The notes under the pieces were generated by a model, which saw nothing but the letters and a program-made list of their open reading frames with translations, had not been told where the DNA came from and searched no databases. DNA of 64,000 nt from Anaeromyxobacter paludicola (GTDB lineage Bacteria; Myxococcota; Myxococcia; Myxococcales; Anaeromyxobacteraceae), in NCBI RefSeq assembly GCF_023169965.1, contig NZ_AP025592.1, forward strand, positions 2,046,001 through 2,110,000, read 5' to 3'. The stretch's first letter is position 1; every line of letters starts with the position of its first letter. Made by a program: the position numbers and the translations under genes. Positions 1-8,304 of this stretch are shown here, one piece after another.

Positions 1-1272
1 TTCCGGGTCGAGGCGGCCCGGCCGCTCGCGCGCGAGGAGCGGGTCCGCGCGCTGCGCCTCCTCGAGATGGAGCGCCAGGCGCTCCGCATGTACACGAGCT
101 GCGGCTGGTTCTTCTCGGAGCTCTCGGGGCTCGAGACCGTGCAGGTGCTCAAGTACGCGGCGCGCGCCATCCAGCTCGCCCGCGAGGCGGCCGGCGAGGA
201 CCTCGAGCCGGAGTTCGCCGAGGCGCTCGGGCGGGCGCCGTCCAACGTGCCGGCGCTCCGCGACGGGCGGCGCGTCTACGAGCAGCTGGTCCGGCCCAGC
301 GTCGCCTCGCTCGAGCGGGTCGCCGCGCACCTCGCCATCGCCGGACTGGTGCAGCCGCTCCCCGACTCCGGCCGGCTCTTCTGCTACCGCTACCGCGTCC
401 GTGGGCGCCGGGTCGGCCGCGCCGGGGCGGCCACCCTGGCCCTCGGCCGCCTCGAGCTCGAGAGCCTCGCCACCGGCGAGCGGCTCGACGCGCTCGTCTG
501 CGTGATGCACTTCGGCGCCGCCGACTTCCGCTGCGGCGTGGAGCCCTGGCCCGGCGAGGCGGCGCAGGCCGCCGTCGAGGAGGCGCTCTTCGCGCGCGGC
601 GAGGCGGCCTCGCTCCCGGAGCTCCTGCGCGCGGTGGACCGCGCCTTCGGCGGCCGCGACTACACGCTGCGCGATCTCTTCCTCGACGAGCGGCGGCGCG
701 TCGCCGAGATCCTCCTCGCCGACTCGATGCGGCGCTACGAGTACGACTTCACCCGGATCTTCGAGGACAACCGGCGGCTCATGGAGTTCCTGCGCGAGCT
801 CGACTCGCCCGTGCCCGGGCCGCTGCGCGCCGCCGCCGACGTCTCGCTGAGCCGCCGCCTCTCGTCCCTCACCCGCCGGATCGGCGCGGGCGAGGTGGCG
901 CTCCGCGACGGCGAGCCGGAGCTGCGCGGCACCGTCGAGCTCGCGCGCCGGCTCGGGGTGGGGCTGCACCTCGACCCGGTGCGCCGCCAGGTGCTCGAGG
1001 TGGTCGAGGCGCGCATGGCCGACGTCGCCGCCGGCCGGGGCGCGGCGGCGCGGGCGGCCGAGCTCGTCGAGGTGCTCTCGCTCGCGAGCCGGCTCGGCCT
1101 CACGCTCGACCTCTGGGCGGCGCAGAACCGGCTCTGGGACTGGGCCGGCGCGAACGGGGCGGCCCTCGACCGGGACAGCCTGGCCGCGCTGGGGCGCGAG
1201 CTCTGGTTCGACGAGGAGACGCTCCTCGCGCGGGCCGGTTACGCGCCGCTCGCCCCCGAGGCGATCGCCTGA
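1..1272 (+). CDS. DUF3536 / glycoside hydrolase 57-like protein, C-terminal part (5' end outside window)
   Basis: The frame is open from base 1 and in phase with the downstream ATG at 67, so the gene begins left of the window and only its last 423 codons are here. The visible part contains the conserved segment MYTSCGWFFSE followed by a run of helices (LETVQVLKYAARAIQLA), which I recognise as the DUF3536 region found C-terminal to a GH57-type polysaccharide hydrolase domain. Members are usually cytoplasmic alpha-glucan-active proteins; the catalytic half is not in the window, so the substrate is not shown. A GC-rich hairpin follows the stop. Family call fairly sure; function inferred from family only. 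Confidence 0.8.
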   Translation, partial: FRVEAARPLAREERVRALRLLEMERQALRMYTSCGWFFSELSGLETVQVLKYAARAIQLAREAAGEDLEPEFAEALGRAPSNVPALRDGRRVYEQLVRPSVASLERVAAHLAIAGLVQPLPDSGRLFCYRYRVRGRRVGRAGAATLALGRLELESLATGERLDALVCVMHFGAADFRCGVEPWPGEAAQAAVEEALFARGEAASLPELLRAVDRAFGGRDYTLRDLFLDERRRVAEILLADSMRRYEYDFTRIFEDNRRLMEFLRELDSPVPGPLRAAADVSLSRRLSSLTRRIGAGEVALRDGEPELRGTVELARRLGVGLHLDPVRRQVLEVVEARMADVAAGRGAAARAAELVEVLSLASRLGLTLDLWAAQNRLWDWAGANGAALDRDSLAALGRELWFDEETLLARAGYAPLAPEAIA

Positions 1273-1275
1273 GCG

Positions 1276-1302
1276 GCCCCTGAATTCCCGGAAACCAGGG
1301 GC
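1276..1302 (+). terminator. Hairpin after the GH57-like gene
   Basis: A 7-bp perfect inverted repeat GCCCCTG/CAGGGGC surrounds a 13-nt loop, starting 3 bases after the stop codon. No T-run follows, so it is either a weak terminator or a 3'-end stabilising hairpin. Confidence 0.35.
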
Positions 1303-1390
1303 GCCACCTCCGGGGCTCCGCACCGCCGGGCGCGAGGCGCAGGATGTGAGCTTGCGGCGCCACGACGCTTGCCTGGAAGGAGACGCACAC

Positions 1391-1540
1391 ATGGCCGAGC
1401 AGAAGAAACGCGGGTTCCACGCGCTCGAGCAGCGCATCCACCAGATCGAGGAGGAGGACCAGAAGCAGCAGACCGCGAAGCCCAAGGAGCAGCCCCAGGC
1501 GCCCCGCACCGAGCCGAACCAGCCCAAGGGCGGGAAGTAG
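1391..1540 (+). CDS. Small charged hypothetical protein (49 aa)
   Basis: An ATG preceded by AAGGAG eight bases upstream starts a 49-residue hydrophilic protein. It begins MAEQKKRGFHALEQRIHQIE and ends in a Lys/Gln/Pro-rich tail. The first half could form a short amphipathic helix; there is no signal peptide or membrane segment. An in-frame ATG at 1346 lacks a ribosome site, so 1391 is preferred. I do not recognise a family. The clear Shine-Dalgarno sequence is the main support for it being real. It precedes a secreted protein gene by 32 bases and may share its transcript. Confidence 0.55.
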   Translation: MAEQKKRGFHALEQRIHQIEEEDQKQQTAKPKEQPQAPRTEPNQPKGGK

Positions 1541-1572
1541 TCGAGCGGAGGCGCGCGCCACACCTTCACGGC

Positions 1573-2256
1573 ATGCGCGCGCCTCCTCTCTGCCTCGCCG
1601 CCGCCGTCGCCGTCCTCCCGTCCCTTGCGCTCGCCGGGCCAGCGCCCGCCGAGGCGCCGGCCGGGCGCTCGGCCAGCGGCCCGGCGACCGGGCGCACCAT
1701 CCGGACTCCGGAGGGCTTCCTCCGCGTCGAGGAGCCGGAGGAGCCCGGGCCCGGCGGGACCCTGTCGATCGTCCCGGCCGCCGAGCCGGCGCGACCGCCC
1801 GCCGCCCCGCAGCCCGGCGTGGGCGAGGCGGAGGGACGGACGCAGCCGCCGCCCGCCCCGAGCGCCCTGCCGCGCCGGCCGCGCGGCATGGGGCTCTGCG
1901 AGCCGGAGCGGGCCGCCTTCCTGAAGGAGCTCTTCCGGATCGCCGGCGTGGACGTGGAGGATCCGCTCGCGCTGGTGGCCGCCTTCACCGGCGAGAACGC
2001 GGGCGACGTGCCGTCGCTCCGCTTCCCGGAGTGGGGGCTCGTGCCGGTCGATCCGGTGCGCGCGCTGGCGTGGAACTTCGAGCTGCAGATCCGGGCCCGC
2101 GAGCTCTCGCAGTGCGTGCGCGACCCTGGCCGGCCCCGCGTCGATCCGCGCTTCCACCCCCGGCCGGCGGAGGGCGCGTCCCCGGCCCCGTCCTCGGCGC
2201 CCGCCTCCCCGCCCGCCCCCGAGGCTCCCGGGACCCTCGTGGCGCGCCGGCCCTGA
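1573..2256 (+). CDS. Secreted proline-rich hypothetical protein
   Basis: The 227-residue product starts MRAPPLCLAAAVAVLPSLAL and is followed by AGPAPAEAP, a typical Sec signal peptide with an Ala-x-Ala-like cleavage region, so export to the periplasm or beyond is likely. Residues 25-105 are Pro/Ala/Gly-rich and probably disordered. A compact segment of about 70 residues follows (MGLCEPERAAFLKELFRIAG, then a W- and L-containing stretch), and the C-terminus is again Pro/Ala-rich. Two Cys flank the compact part. I know no family match. The ATG at 1573 is chosen because the signal peptide begins there; upstream in-frame codons overlap the preceding small gene. Confidence 0.6.
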   Translation: MRAPPLCLAAAVAVLPSLALAGPAPAEAPAGRSASGPATGRTIRTPEGFLRVEEPEEPGPGGTLSIVPAAEPARPPAAPQPGVGEAEGRTQPPPAPSALPRRPRGMGLCEPERAAFLKELFRIAGVDVEDPLALVAAFTGENAGDVPSLRFPEWGLVPVDPVRALAWNFELQIRARELSQCVRDPGRPRVDPRFHPRPAEGASPAPSSAPASPPAPEAPGTLVARRP

Positions 2257-2290
2257 AAGCGCTATACGGTGCGGTCCCATAGGAGACCAT

Positions 2291-3577
2291 TTGAAGTCAT
2301 TCGCCGAGCTGAACCTCTCCGAGAAGACCCAGCAAGCCCTCCGCCGCGCCGGCTTCGAGCACCCCACCCCGATCCAGGCGCAGGCGATCCCGCCCGCGCT
2401 CGCCGGCCACGACGTGATCGGCACCGCCGCCACCGGCACCGGCAAGACGGCCGCCTTCCTCCTCCCCATCCTCGAGCGGCTCTCCGCCGGGCCGCGCGCC
2501 ACCCGCGCCCTCGTGCTCGCCCCCACGCGCGAGCTCGCCATCCAGATCGGCGAGGAGCTGGAGCGCTTCGGCCACGGCCGCCACGTGCGCGGGGCGGTGG
2601 TGATCGGCGGCGTCGGCATGGGCAACCAGGCCGCGGCGTTCCGCGAGGGGCGCGAGGTGATCGTGGCCACCCCGGGGCGCCTCGTGGACCACCTGGCGCA
2701 GGGCACCGCGCGGCTCGCGGACGTCGAGGTGCTGGTCCTCGACGAGGCCGACCGGATGCTCGACATGGGCTTCAAGCCCCAGCTCGATCGGATCCTGGCG
2801 AAGCTGCCCCGGGACCGGCAGACGCTGCTCTTCTCGGCCACCACCGGCGGGGAGGTGGCCGAGTTCGCGCGGCGCCACCTGCGCGAGCCGGTGCGGGTGG
2901 AGGTGACCCGGAGCGGGACCACCGCCGAGCGCGCCGAGCAGCAGGTGTACCTCGCGAGCCAGGACGAGAAGGTGCCGCTCCTGCTCGCGCTGCTCGAGGT
3001 GGACGACGAGAGCACCCTCGTCTTCACCCGCACGAAGCACCGCGCCGACAAGGTGGCGCGCCTGCTCGAGCGGGCCGGGCACAAGGTCTCGCGCATCCAC
3101 GCCAACCGCTCGCAGGGGCAGCGGCGCGCGGCGCTCGACGGGTTCAAGGACGGCACCTTCCGCGTGCTCGTGGCCACCGACATCGCCGCCCGCGGCATCG
3201 ACGTCGCCGAGATCGGGCACGTCGTGAACTTCGACCTGCCGCACGTGGCCGAGGACTACGTCCACCGCGTCGGCCGGACCGCGCGCGCCGCCGCGAGCGG
3301 CCGCGCCTCGAGCTTCGCCTCCCCGGAGGAGCTGCCGCTCCTGCGGGGGATCGAGAAGCTCACCCGCCGGGAGCTGCGGCGGGCCGCCGTCCCGCGTGAG
3401 GCGAGCGCCTTCCGGGACGAGCTCGCCCGCGCCCAGACGGCCCGGGCCGCGTCCGGCCCGGCGGGCCGCGCCGCGGCCGGCGCGCAAGGCCAGCACCACG
3501 GCCGCCCCGCCGCGCGGCCGGGCCGCGGGCGGTCGCGCGGCGCTCGCAGTGGGCACTCGACGGGTCGGGGGCGCTAG
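2291..3577 (+). CDS. DEAD-box ATP-dependent RNA helicase (RhlE-like)
   Basis: The 428-residue protein has all core helicase motifs: Q motif PTPIQ at 25-29, Walker A ATGTGKT at 47-53, DEAD in VLDEADRMLDMGF, SAT in LLFSATT, and motif VI HRVGRTARA. It therefore unwinds or remodels RNA duplexes using ATP, probably in ribosome assembly, mRNA decay or cold adaptation as for the RhlE/CsdA group. The C-terminal 80 residues are basic and Gly/Arg/Ala-rich, a usual RNA-binding tail. The start is TTG at 2291, set by AGGAG five bases before it. A G+C hairpin with a T-rich tail follows the gene. Which paralogue (RhlE, RhlB, DeaD) cannot be fixed from one sequence. Confidence 0.92.
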   Translation: MKSFAELNLSEKTQQALRRAGFEHPTPIQAQAIPPALAGHDVIGTAATGTGKTAAFLLPILERLSAGPRATRALVLAPTRELAIQIGEELERFGHGRHVRGAVVIGGVGMGNQAAAFREGREVIVATPGRLVDHLAQGTARLADVEVLVLDEADRMLDMGFKPQLDRILAKLPRDRQTLLFSATTGGEVAEFARRHLREPVRVEVTRSGTTAERAEQQVYLASQDEKVPLLLALLEVDDESTLVFTRTKHRADKVARLLERAGHKVSRIHANRSQGQRRAALDGFKDGTFRVLVATDIAARGIDVAEIGHVVNFDLPHVAEDYVHRVGRTARAAASGRASSFASPEELPLLRGIEKLTRRELRRAAVPREASAFRDELARAQTARAASGPAGRAAAGAQGQHHGRPAARPGRGRSRGARSGHSTGRGR

Positions 3578-3646
3578 ACTAAGGTGTCGCGTTCGTCCTC
3601 GCCCCCTCGGGGGCCCGGCGCGGCATCTCGGGCGAGGAACTGCTCG

Positions 3647-3676
3647 GCCCGGCCTCGCGGCCGGGCTTTGCTTTCT
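3647..3676 (+). terminator. Hairpin terminator between helicase and next small gene
   Basis: GCCCGGCC/GGCCGGGC forms an 8-bp stem with a TCGC tetraloop, followed by CTTTGCTTTC. It lies 69 bases after the helicase stop and 17 bases before the ribosome site of the next gene, so it could end the helicase transcript or act in the leader of the small gene. Confidence 0.5.
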
Positions 3677-3693
3677 GGCAAGGAGAAGAAGGA

Positions 3694-3882
3694 ATGGCTC
3701 AGAATCCGGGACAGCTGAAGCGCATCAAGGAAGCGGGGCGCCGCGAGCACCAGAAGGACAAGGCGGAGCGGAAGGAGCAGCGCCGCCGCGAGGCCGAGGA
3801 GCGCCGGAAGAACCTCCCGCCCGGGGAGGATCCGGACCTCGCCGGCATCAAGCCCGGCCCGCAGCCGCCGCTCGAGGACTGA
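3694..3882 (+). CDS. Small highly basic hypothetical protein (62 aa)
   Basis: A strong AAGGAGAAGAAGGA ribosome site precedes ATG 3694. The product begins MAQNPGQLKRIKEAGRREHQ, and its first 40 residues are Lys/Arg/Glu-rich with no aromatic residues, consistent with a single charged helix. The C-terminal 20 residues are Pro/Asp-rich (PGEDPDLAGIKPGPQPP). It has no signal peptide. The pattern suggests a cytoplasmic RNA- or ribosome-associated small protein, but that is inference from composition and from its position next to an RNA helicase. No family name is assigned. Confidence 0.7.
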   Translation: MAQNPGQLKRIKEAGRREHQKDKAERKEQRRREAEERRKNLPPGEDPDLAGIKPGPQPPLED

Positions 3883-3922
3883 CGTCCCCGGCGCCGCGAG
3901 GTCTCCCCGGCCCCGGCGCCGC

Positions 3923-4120
3923 TCACTCGCCCCGCACGTCGCAGCCGCCCGGCCGAACCTCGAAGGATTGGCCCGCGTGGCGGGCGCGCAGGAAGGCGGC
4001 CCAGTCCTCCAGCCGCTGCCGGTCGCGGCTCCCGCAGAGCGGGAACTCGAGCCGCTCCTCCGCCGGAAGCCAGTCCGCCGCGCAGGCGGGCGCTCCGTCC
4101 ACGAGCAGGTGCCAGATCAC
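3923..4120 (-). CDS. Small hypothetical protein (about 65 aa), start uncertain
   Basis: This minus-strand frame encodes a compact, protein-like sequence (IWHLLVDGAPACAADWLPAE, then LEFPLCGSRDRQRLEDWAAF) with well-spread Trp, Phe, Cys and charged residues, unlike the Arg/Pro/Ala shadow frames around it. The GTG at 4120 lies inside GGAGGTGATC, a near-complete complement of the 16S rRNA 3' end, so the true start may be CTG 4108 or GTG 4102 downstream, or ATG 4174 upstream. There is no membrane segment. It fills the gap between two plus-strand genes, converging on the 62-residue gene. No family recognised. Confidence 0.5.
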   Translation of the reverse strand: MIWHLLVDGAPACAADWLPAEERLEFPLCGSRDRQRLEDWAAFLRARHAGQSFEVRPGGCDVRGE

Positions 4121-4223
4121 CTCCGCAGGATAGCACCCAGCTTGGCCCGCCGGCGCGCCGGCGGGCCGCTTCATCATGGGATCGCCGCCGCGGCCGCCTC
4201 CCGCCGCGGCCGGGGAGGCCCCC

Positions 4224-5534
4224 ATGACCGCCGCCGCGACGCACGCTCGCGAGCCGCTGACCGCGCTCGACGCAGCCTGGCTGCACATGGATCGCCCCGG
4301 GAACACGGCCGACGTGGTCGGGCTGCTCGCGCTGTCGGGGCCCCTCACCGTCTCGGCCCTCCTGCGGCTCCTGGAGGAGCGGCTCCTCGTGCACCGCCGC
4401 TTCCGCCAGCGCGTGCACCCGGAGCTCCTCGGGCCCGGCGCCTGGGAGGACGATCCGGCGTTCGCCCTCTCGCGCCACGTGATCCTCCACCGGCTCCCGG
4501 ACGGCGGCGCGGCGCTCCGCAAGCTGGTGGGCAGCGTCGCCTCCGAGCCGCTGCCGCACGGCGGCTCTCCGTGGGTCGTCCACCTCGCCTCCACCGGCGG
4601 GCGCTCCTCGCTGGTGCTCAAGCTGCAGCACGCGATGGGCGACGGCTTCGCGCTCGTGGGCGTGCTCCTCTCGCTCTGCGACGAGGCCCTCTCGGCGGGC
4701 CCGTCCCCGGCGGTCCCGGCGCCGCCCGCCGCGGTGGCCGCCGCCGCTCGGCTCGCGCCGCCCGAGCTCGCGGCCCGCTCCGCCGCCGCGCTGGCGCGGC
4801 TCGCCGGGCTGGCGCCGGACCCCGCGACCCCCCTCACCCGCCCGACGTCCGGGGTGCGGCGGGTGGCCTGGACGCGCGGCCTGCCGGTGGCGCCGCTGCG
4901 CGCCGCGGCCCGGCACGCCGGCGCGGGGCTCAACGACCTGCTGGTCGCCGCGGTCGCCGGCGGGCTGCGCCGGGTGCTCGCCCGCGAGGTGGCCGGCGTG
5001 GACCGGCTCTCGCTGCGCGCCCTCGTCCCGGTGAACCTCCGGCGCCACTTCCCCGGCACCGCCGGCGAGGCGCCGCTCGGGAACCGCTTCGGGCTCGTGT
5101 TCCTCGAGCTGCCCGTCGGGGAGCGGGCGCCGCTCGCGCGGCTCCGGGCGGTCCAGGCGCGCATGGCGGAGCTCAAGGCGAGCCTCGACCCGGTGGTCAC
5201 GGCGGGCGTGCTCTCCGGCCTGGGCCGCTGCCCGCCGGCGCTCGAGCACGTCGCCGCCGACTTCTTCGCCCGGCGCGCCTCGCTCGTGCTGAGCAGCGTG
5301 CCTGGGCCGCCGGTGCGGCTCCACCTCGCGGGGAGGCGGATCGACGGCGCCATGTTCTGCGTGCCCCACCCGGCCACGCTCGGGCTCGGGGTGAGCCTCC
5401 TGCGCTACGCCGGAGAGGTCCGGCTCGCCGTCCGCGCCGACGCGGCGGCGCTCGAGCACCCGCTCGCGCTGGTGCGGGCGGTCGAGCAGGAGCTCGCGGG
5501 CTTCCTCGCCGGCGGGGCGCGCGCCTCGGCGTGA
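4224..5534 (+). CDS. WS/DGAT-family acyltransferase (wax ester synthase / diacylglycerol acyltransferase-like)
   Basis: The 436-residue protein matches the WS/DGAT family along its length: an N-terminal PLTALDAAWLHMD segment, the active-site region LKLQHAMGDGF at about 133-143, and the late conserved LSSVPGPP and LGLGVSLL regions. Family enzymes transfer acyl groups from acyl-CoA to fatty alcohols or diacylglycerol to make storage lipids at the membrane. The motif is normally HHxxxDG; here it is Q135-H136-AMGDG, so the first His is replaced while the catalytic second His and the Asp-Gly remain. ATG 4224 is chosen for its GGGGAGG site; the in-frame ATG at 4176 has none. The gene stands alone before glcD. 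Confidence 0.85.
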   Translation: MTAAATHAREPLTALDAAWLHMDRPGNTADVVGLLALSGPLTVSALLRLLEERLLVHRRFRQRVHPELLGPGAWEDDPAFALSRHVILHRLPDGGAALRKLVGSVASEPLPHGGSPWVVHLASTGGRSSLVLKLQHAMGDGFALVGVLLSLCDEALSAGPSPAVPAPPAAVAAAARLAPPELAARSAAALARLAGLAPDPATPLTRPTSGVRRVAWTRGLPVAPLRAAARHAGAGLNDLLVAAVAGGLRRVLAREVAGVDRLSLRALVPVNLRRHFPGTAGEAPLGNRFGLVFLELPVGERAPLARLRAVQARMAELKASLDPVVTAGVLSGLGRCPPALEHVAADFFARRASLVLSSVPGPPVRLHLAGRRIDGAMFCVPHPATLGLGVSLLRYAGEVRLAVRADAAALEHPLALVRAVEQELAGFLAGGARASA

Positions 5535-5597
5535 GGGGCGCGTCACCGCTCCGTCGAGGGCGGAGCGCCCGCCCCGGCGCGCGCTTATCGCAGGAGC

Positions 5598-7064
5598 ATG
5601 GGAACCCCGGCGCGCGCGCAGGCCGGCCTCGGCGAGCTCGTGGCCCGCGTGGTGGGCGCGCGGAACTGCATCCGCGACCCGGCGGATCTCGCCACCTACG
5701 CCTGCGACGGGCTCACCAACGCCCGCGTCGCGCCGGCGCTGGTGGCCCTCCCGGGCACCACCGAGGAGGTGGCGGAGGTGGTCCGGCTCGCCTCCGCGGC
5801 GGGGGTGCCGATCGTGCCGCGCGGCTCCGGGACCGGCCTCTCGGGGGGCGCCCGGCCCGTGCCGGGCTGCCTCGTCCTCGGGCTCTCCCGGATGCGCCGC
5901 ATCCTCGAGGTCGATCTCGAGAACGGGCGGATGCGAGTGCAGCCCGGCGTCATCAACCTCGAGGTCTCGAGCCGGGTCGGCGCCGCCGGCTGGTACTACG
6001 CGCCCGATCCCTCGTCCCAGAGCGTGTGCACCATCGGCGGCAACGTGGCCGAGAACTCGGGCGGCGCGCACTGCCTCAAGTACGGGTTCACCACCCACCA
6101 CGTGCTCGGGGCGACGGTGGTGCTCGACGGCGGCGAGGTGGTGACCCTCGGCGGGCCGGTGCTCGACGCCCCGGGCTACGACCTCCTCTCGGCGCTGGTG
6201 GGGAGCGAGGGGATGTGCGGCGTGGTCACCGAGGTCTGGCTCCGCCTGCTGCGCAAGCCGGAGGCGACGCGCACCTTCCTCGCCATCTTCCCCTCCACCG
6301 ACGAGGCGGGCGCGGCGGTCTCGGGCATCATCGCCGCGGGCATCCTCCCGGCCGCCATCGAGATGATGGACCGGCTCGCCATCGCCGCCGCCAAGGCGGC
6401 GACCGGGCTCGACTGGCCGGACCAGGGCGCCCTGCTGCTCATGGACGTGGACGGCCCGGCGGAGGAGGCGGAGCACACCGCCGCCCGCGCCGTCGCCATC
6501 GCCGAGGCGGCCGGCGCCCTCGAGGTCCGCCGGCCGCGCGACGACGCCGAGCGGCTGCTCATGTGGAAGGGGCGCAAGAGCGCCTTCGCCGCGGTCGGCC
6601 GCATCAGCCCCGACTACGTGGTCGAGGACGGCGTCATCCCGCGCTCCGAGATCGCCCGCGTGCTCCGCGAGATCGCGGCCCTCGCGGCGGGGCACGGGCT
6701 GCGGGTCGCGAACGTGTTCCACGCCGGCGACGGCAACCTCCACCCGCTCGTGCTCTACGACGCCCGCGTCCCCGGGGAGCTGGCGCGCGCCGAGCGGCTC
6801 GGCGGCGAGATCCTCGCGCTCTGCGTGCGCGCCGGGGGCTCCATCACCGGCGAGCACGGCGTCGGGGCCGAGAAGGCGGCCTACATGGCGGTCCAGTTCC
6901 GGGAGGAGGACCTCGCCGCCATGGCGCAGGTCCGCTGCGCCTTCGACCCGCTCTGCCGCTTCAACCCCGGCAAGGTCTTCCCCACGCCGCGCCTCTGCGG
7001 CGACCGGCCCGGGCCGTACCACCCCCACCCGGCCGAGCTCGCGGGGCTCGCGGAGCGGGTCTAG
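5598..7064 (+). CDS. glcD: Glycolate/lactate oxidase FAD-binding subunit GlcD-like
   Basis: At 488 residues this is a full-length FAD_binding_4 plus FAD-oxidase_C flavoprotein. The PP-loop appears as VPIVPRGSGTGLSGGA near 75-90 and the second FAD contact as GGNVAENSGGAHCLKYG. The C-terminal half has the conserved NVFHAGDGNLHPL and ITGEHGVGAEK segments. With GlcE and GlcF it forms a membrane-associated complex oxidising 2-hydroxy acids (glycolate, and in related D-lactate dehydrogenases, D-lactate) and passing electrons to quinone. AGGAG lies only one base before ATG 5598, closer than usual. The next gene starts 9 bases after the stop. The substrate is not decided by sequence alone; the downstream lactate permease suggests lactate. 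Confidence 0.93.
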   Translation: MGTPARAQAGLGELVARVVGARNCIRDPADLATYACDGLTNARVAPALVALPGTTEEVAEVVRLASAAGVPIVPRGSGTGLSGGARPVPGCLVLGLSRMRRILEVDLENGRMRVQPGVINLEVSSRVGAAGWYYAPDPSSQSVCTIGGNVAENSGGAHCLKYGFTTHHVLGATVVLDGGEVVTLGGPVLDAPGYDLLSALVGSEGMCGVVTEVWLRLLRKPEATRTFLAIFPSTDEAGAAVSGIIAAGILPAAIEMMDRLAIAAAKAATGLDWPDQGALLLMDVDGPAEEAEHTAARAVAIAEAAGALEVRRPRDDAERLLMWKGRKSAFAAVGRISPDYVVEDGVIPRSEIARVLREIAALAAGHGLRVANVFHAGDGNLHPLVLYDARVPGELARAERLGGEILALCVRAGGSITGEHGVGAEKAAYMAVQFREEDLAAMAQVRCAFDPLCRFNPGKVFPTPRLCGDRPGPYHPHPAELAGLAERV

Positions 7065-7073
7065 GAGCGCGCC

Positions 7074-8303
7074 GTGATCCCGACCCCCAGCCCCGACGCG
7101 GCCCCGGCGGCCCGGCCGGCGCCGCGCCCCGCCGCCCCGGAGGGCCCGGCGCGGTACGCGCCCGCCACCGTCGCCGAGGCCGCCGAGCTCCTGCGCCAGG
7201 GGGCGGCCCGGCGCGAGCCGCTCCTCTTCGAGGGAGGCGGCACCGACCTCGGCCCGGACGAGCCGGGCGCCTGCGCCGTCCTCGAGACCGGCCGGCTCGC
7301 CCGCGTCGTCGAGTACGCCCCCTCGGACCAGGTGGTGGTGGCGGAGGCGGGGCTCACCCTCGCCGCGCTGCAGGCGGTGCTCGGGCGCGAGCGGCAAAGG
7401 CTCGCCCTCGACCCGCCGCTCCCGGAGCGCGCCACGCTGGGCGGCCTGCTCTCCGCCAACGCCTTCGGGCCGCTGCGCACCCGCTACGGCGGGCCGCGCG
7501 ACCTCGTCATCGGCATCGCGGTGGTGACCGCCGGCGGGACGCTCGTGCGCGGCGGCGGCAAGGTGGTGAAGAACGTGGCCGGCTTCGACCTGCCCCGCCT
7601 GTTCTCCGGCGCGCGCGGCACGCTCGGGCTCGTCGCCGAGGTGAGCTTCCGGCTCCACCCGCTCCCGGAGACCTCCGCCACCCTGGCGCTCCCCGGCCTC
7701 GGCGCGGACGCGGCCTGGGAGCTCGCCAGGGCGCTGCGCGAGGCGCAGCTCGAGCCGGCCGCGGTGGCGGCCCTCTGCGAGGGAGGCCTTTGGGACCTCG
7801 GCGTCCGCTTCGAGGGGTTCGAGGCGGCGGTGTCGGCGCAGGCCCGCCGCGCGCTCGCCCTCGCCGGCCGGCGCGGCGCCGCCCTCCTCGCCCCCGGCGA
7901 GGCGGCGGCGTTCTGGCGGCGGCACGACGCGCTCCGCCGGCGCGGCGCCCTCCGGGCGAAGCTGGCCGCGCTCCCCTCCGACCTGCCCCGGGTCGCCGCA
8001 GGGCCGCTCGCCGGGCTCCTCGCGGCGATGGAGGGCGGCGCCGCCGTCTGGTACCCGCTCCTCGGGCTCGGCTTCGCGGGCGGGGAACCGTCGGCCGAGG
8101 CGCCCGCCGCCGTCGCCCGCGCCCGGGCGGAGCTCGTCGGCTGGCGCGGCAGCCTCGTCGTCCAGGCCTGCCCGGCGTCGCTGCGCGAGGCGGCGGACCC
8201 CTGGGGCCCGCCGCCCGCGGCGCTCGGCGTCATGCGCCGGCTGAAGGAGCGGTTCGACCCCGACCGGCGGCTCGCCCCCGGCCGCTTCGTGGGAGGCATC
8301 TGA
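7074..8303 (+). CDS. glcE: Glycolate/lactate oxidase subunit GlcE-like (second FAD-binding subunit)
   Basis: The 409-residue protein has a shorter FAD_binding_4 domain (YAPATVAEAAELL, LFEGGGTDLG, LGGLLSANAFGPLRTRYGG, GGGKVVKNVAGFDLPRLFSG) typical of GlcE, the second flavoprotein-like subunit of the three-part oxidase. Its first 20 residues are Pro/Ala-rich and probably a disordered leader. The start is GTG 7074 with TAGGAG eight bases before. It lies in an operon: 9 bases after glcD and one base before the glcF ATG, so translation is probably coupled. The C-terminal half is more divergent than in GlcD, as usual for the family. Confidence 0.9.
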   Translation: MIPTPSPDAAPAARPAPRPAAPEGPARYAPATVAEAAELLRQGAARREPLLFEGGGTDLGPDEPGACAVLETGRLARVVEYAPSDQVVVAEAGLTLAALQAVLGRERQRLALDPPLPERATLGGLLSANAFGPLRTRYGGPRDLVIGIAVVTAGGTLVRGGGKVVKNVAGFDLPRLFSGARGTLGLVAEVSFRLHPLPETSATLALPGLGADAAWELARALREAQLEPAAVAALCEGGLWDLGVRFEGFEAAVSAQARRALALAGRRGAALLAPGEAAAFWRRHDALRRRGALRAKLAALPSDLPRVAAGPLAGLLAAMEGGAAVWYPLLGLGFAGGEPSAEAPAAVARARAELVGWRGSLVVQACPASLREAADPWGPPPAALGVMRRLKERFDPDRRLAPGRFVGGI

Positions 8304-8304
8304 G

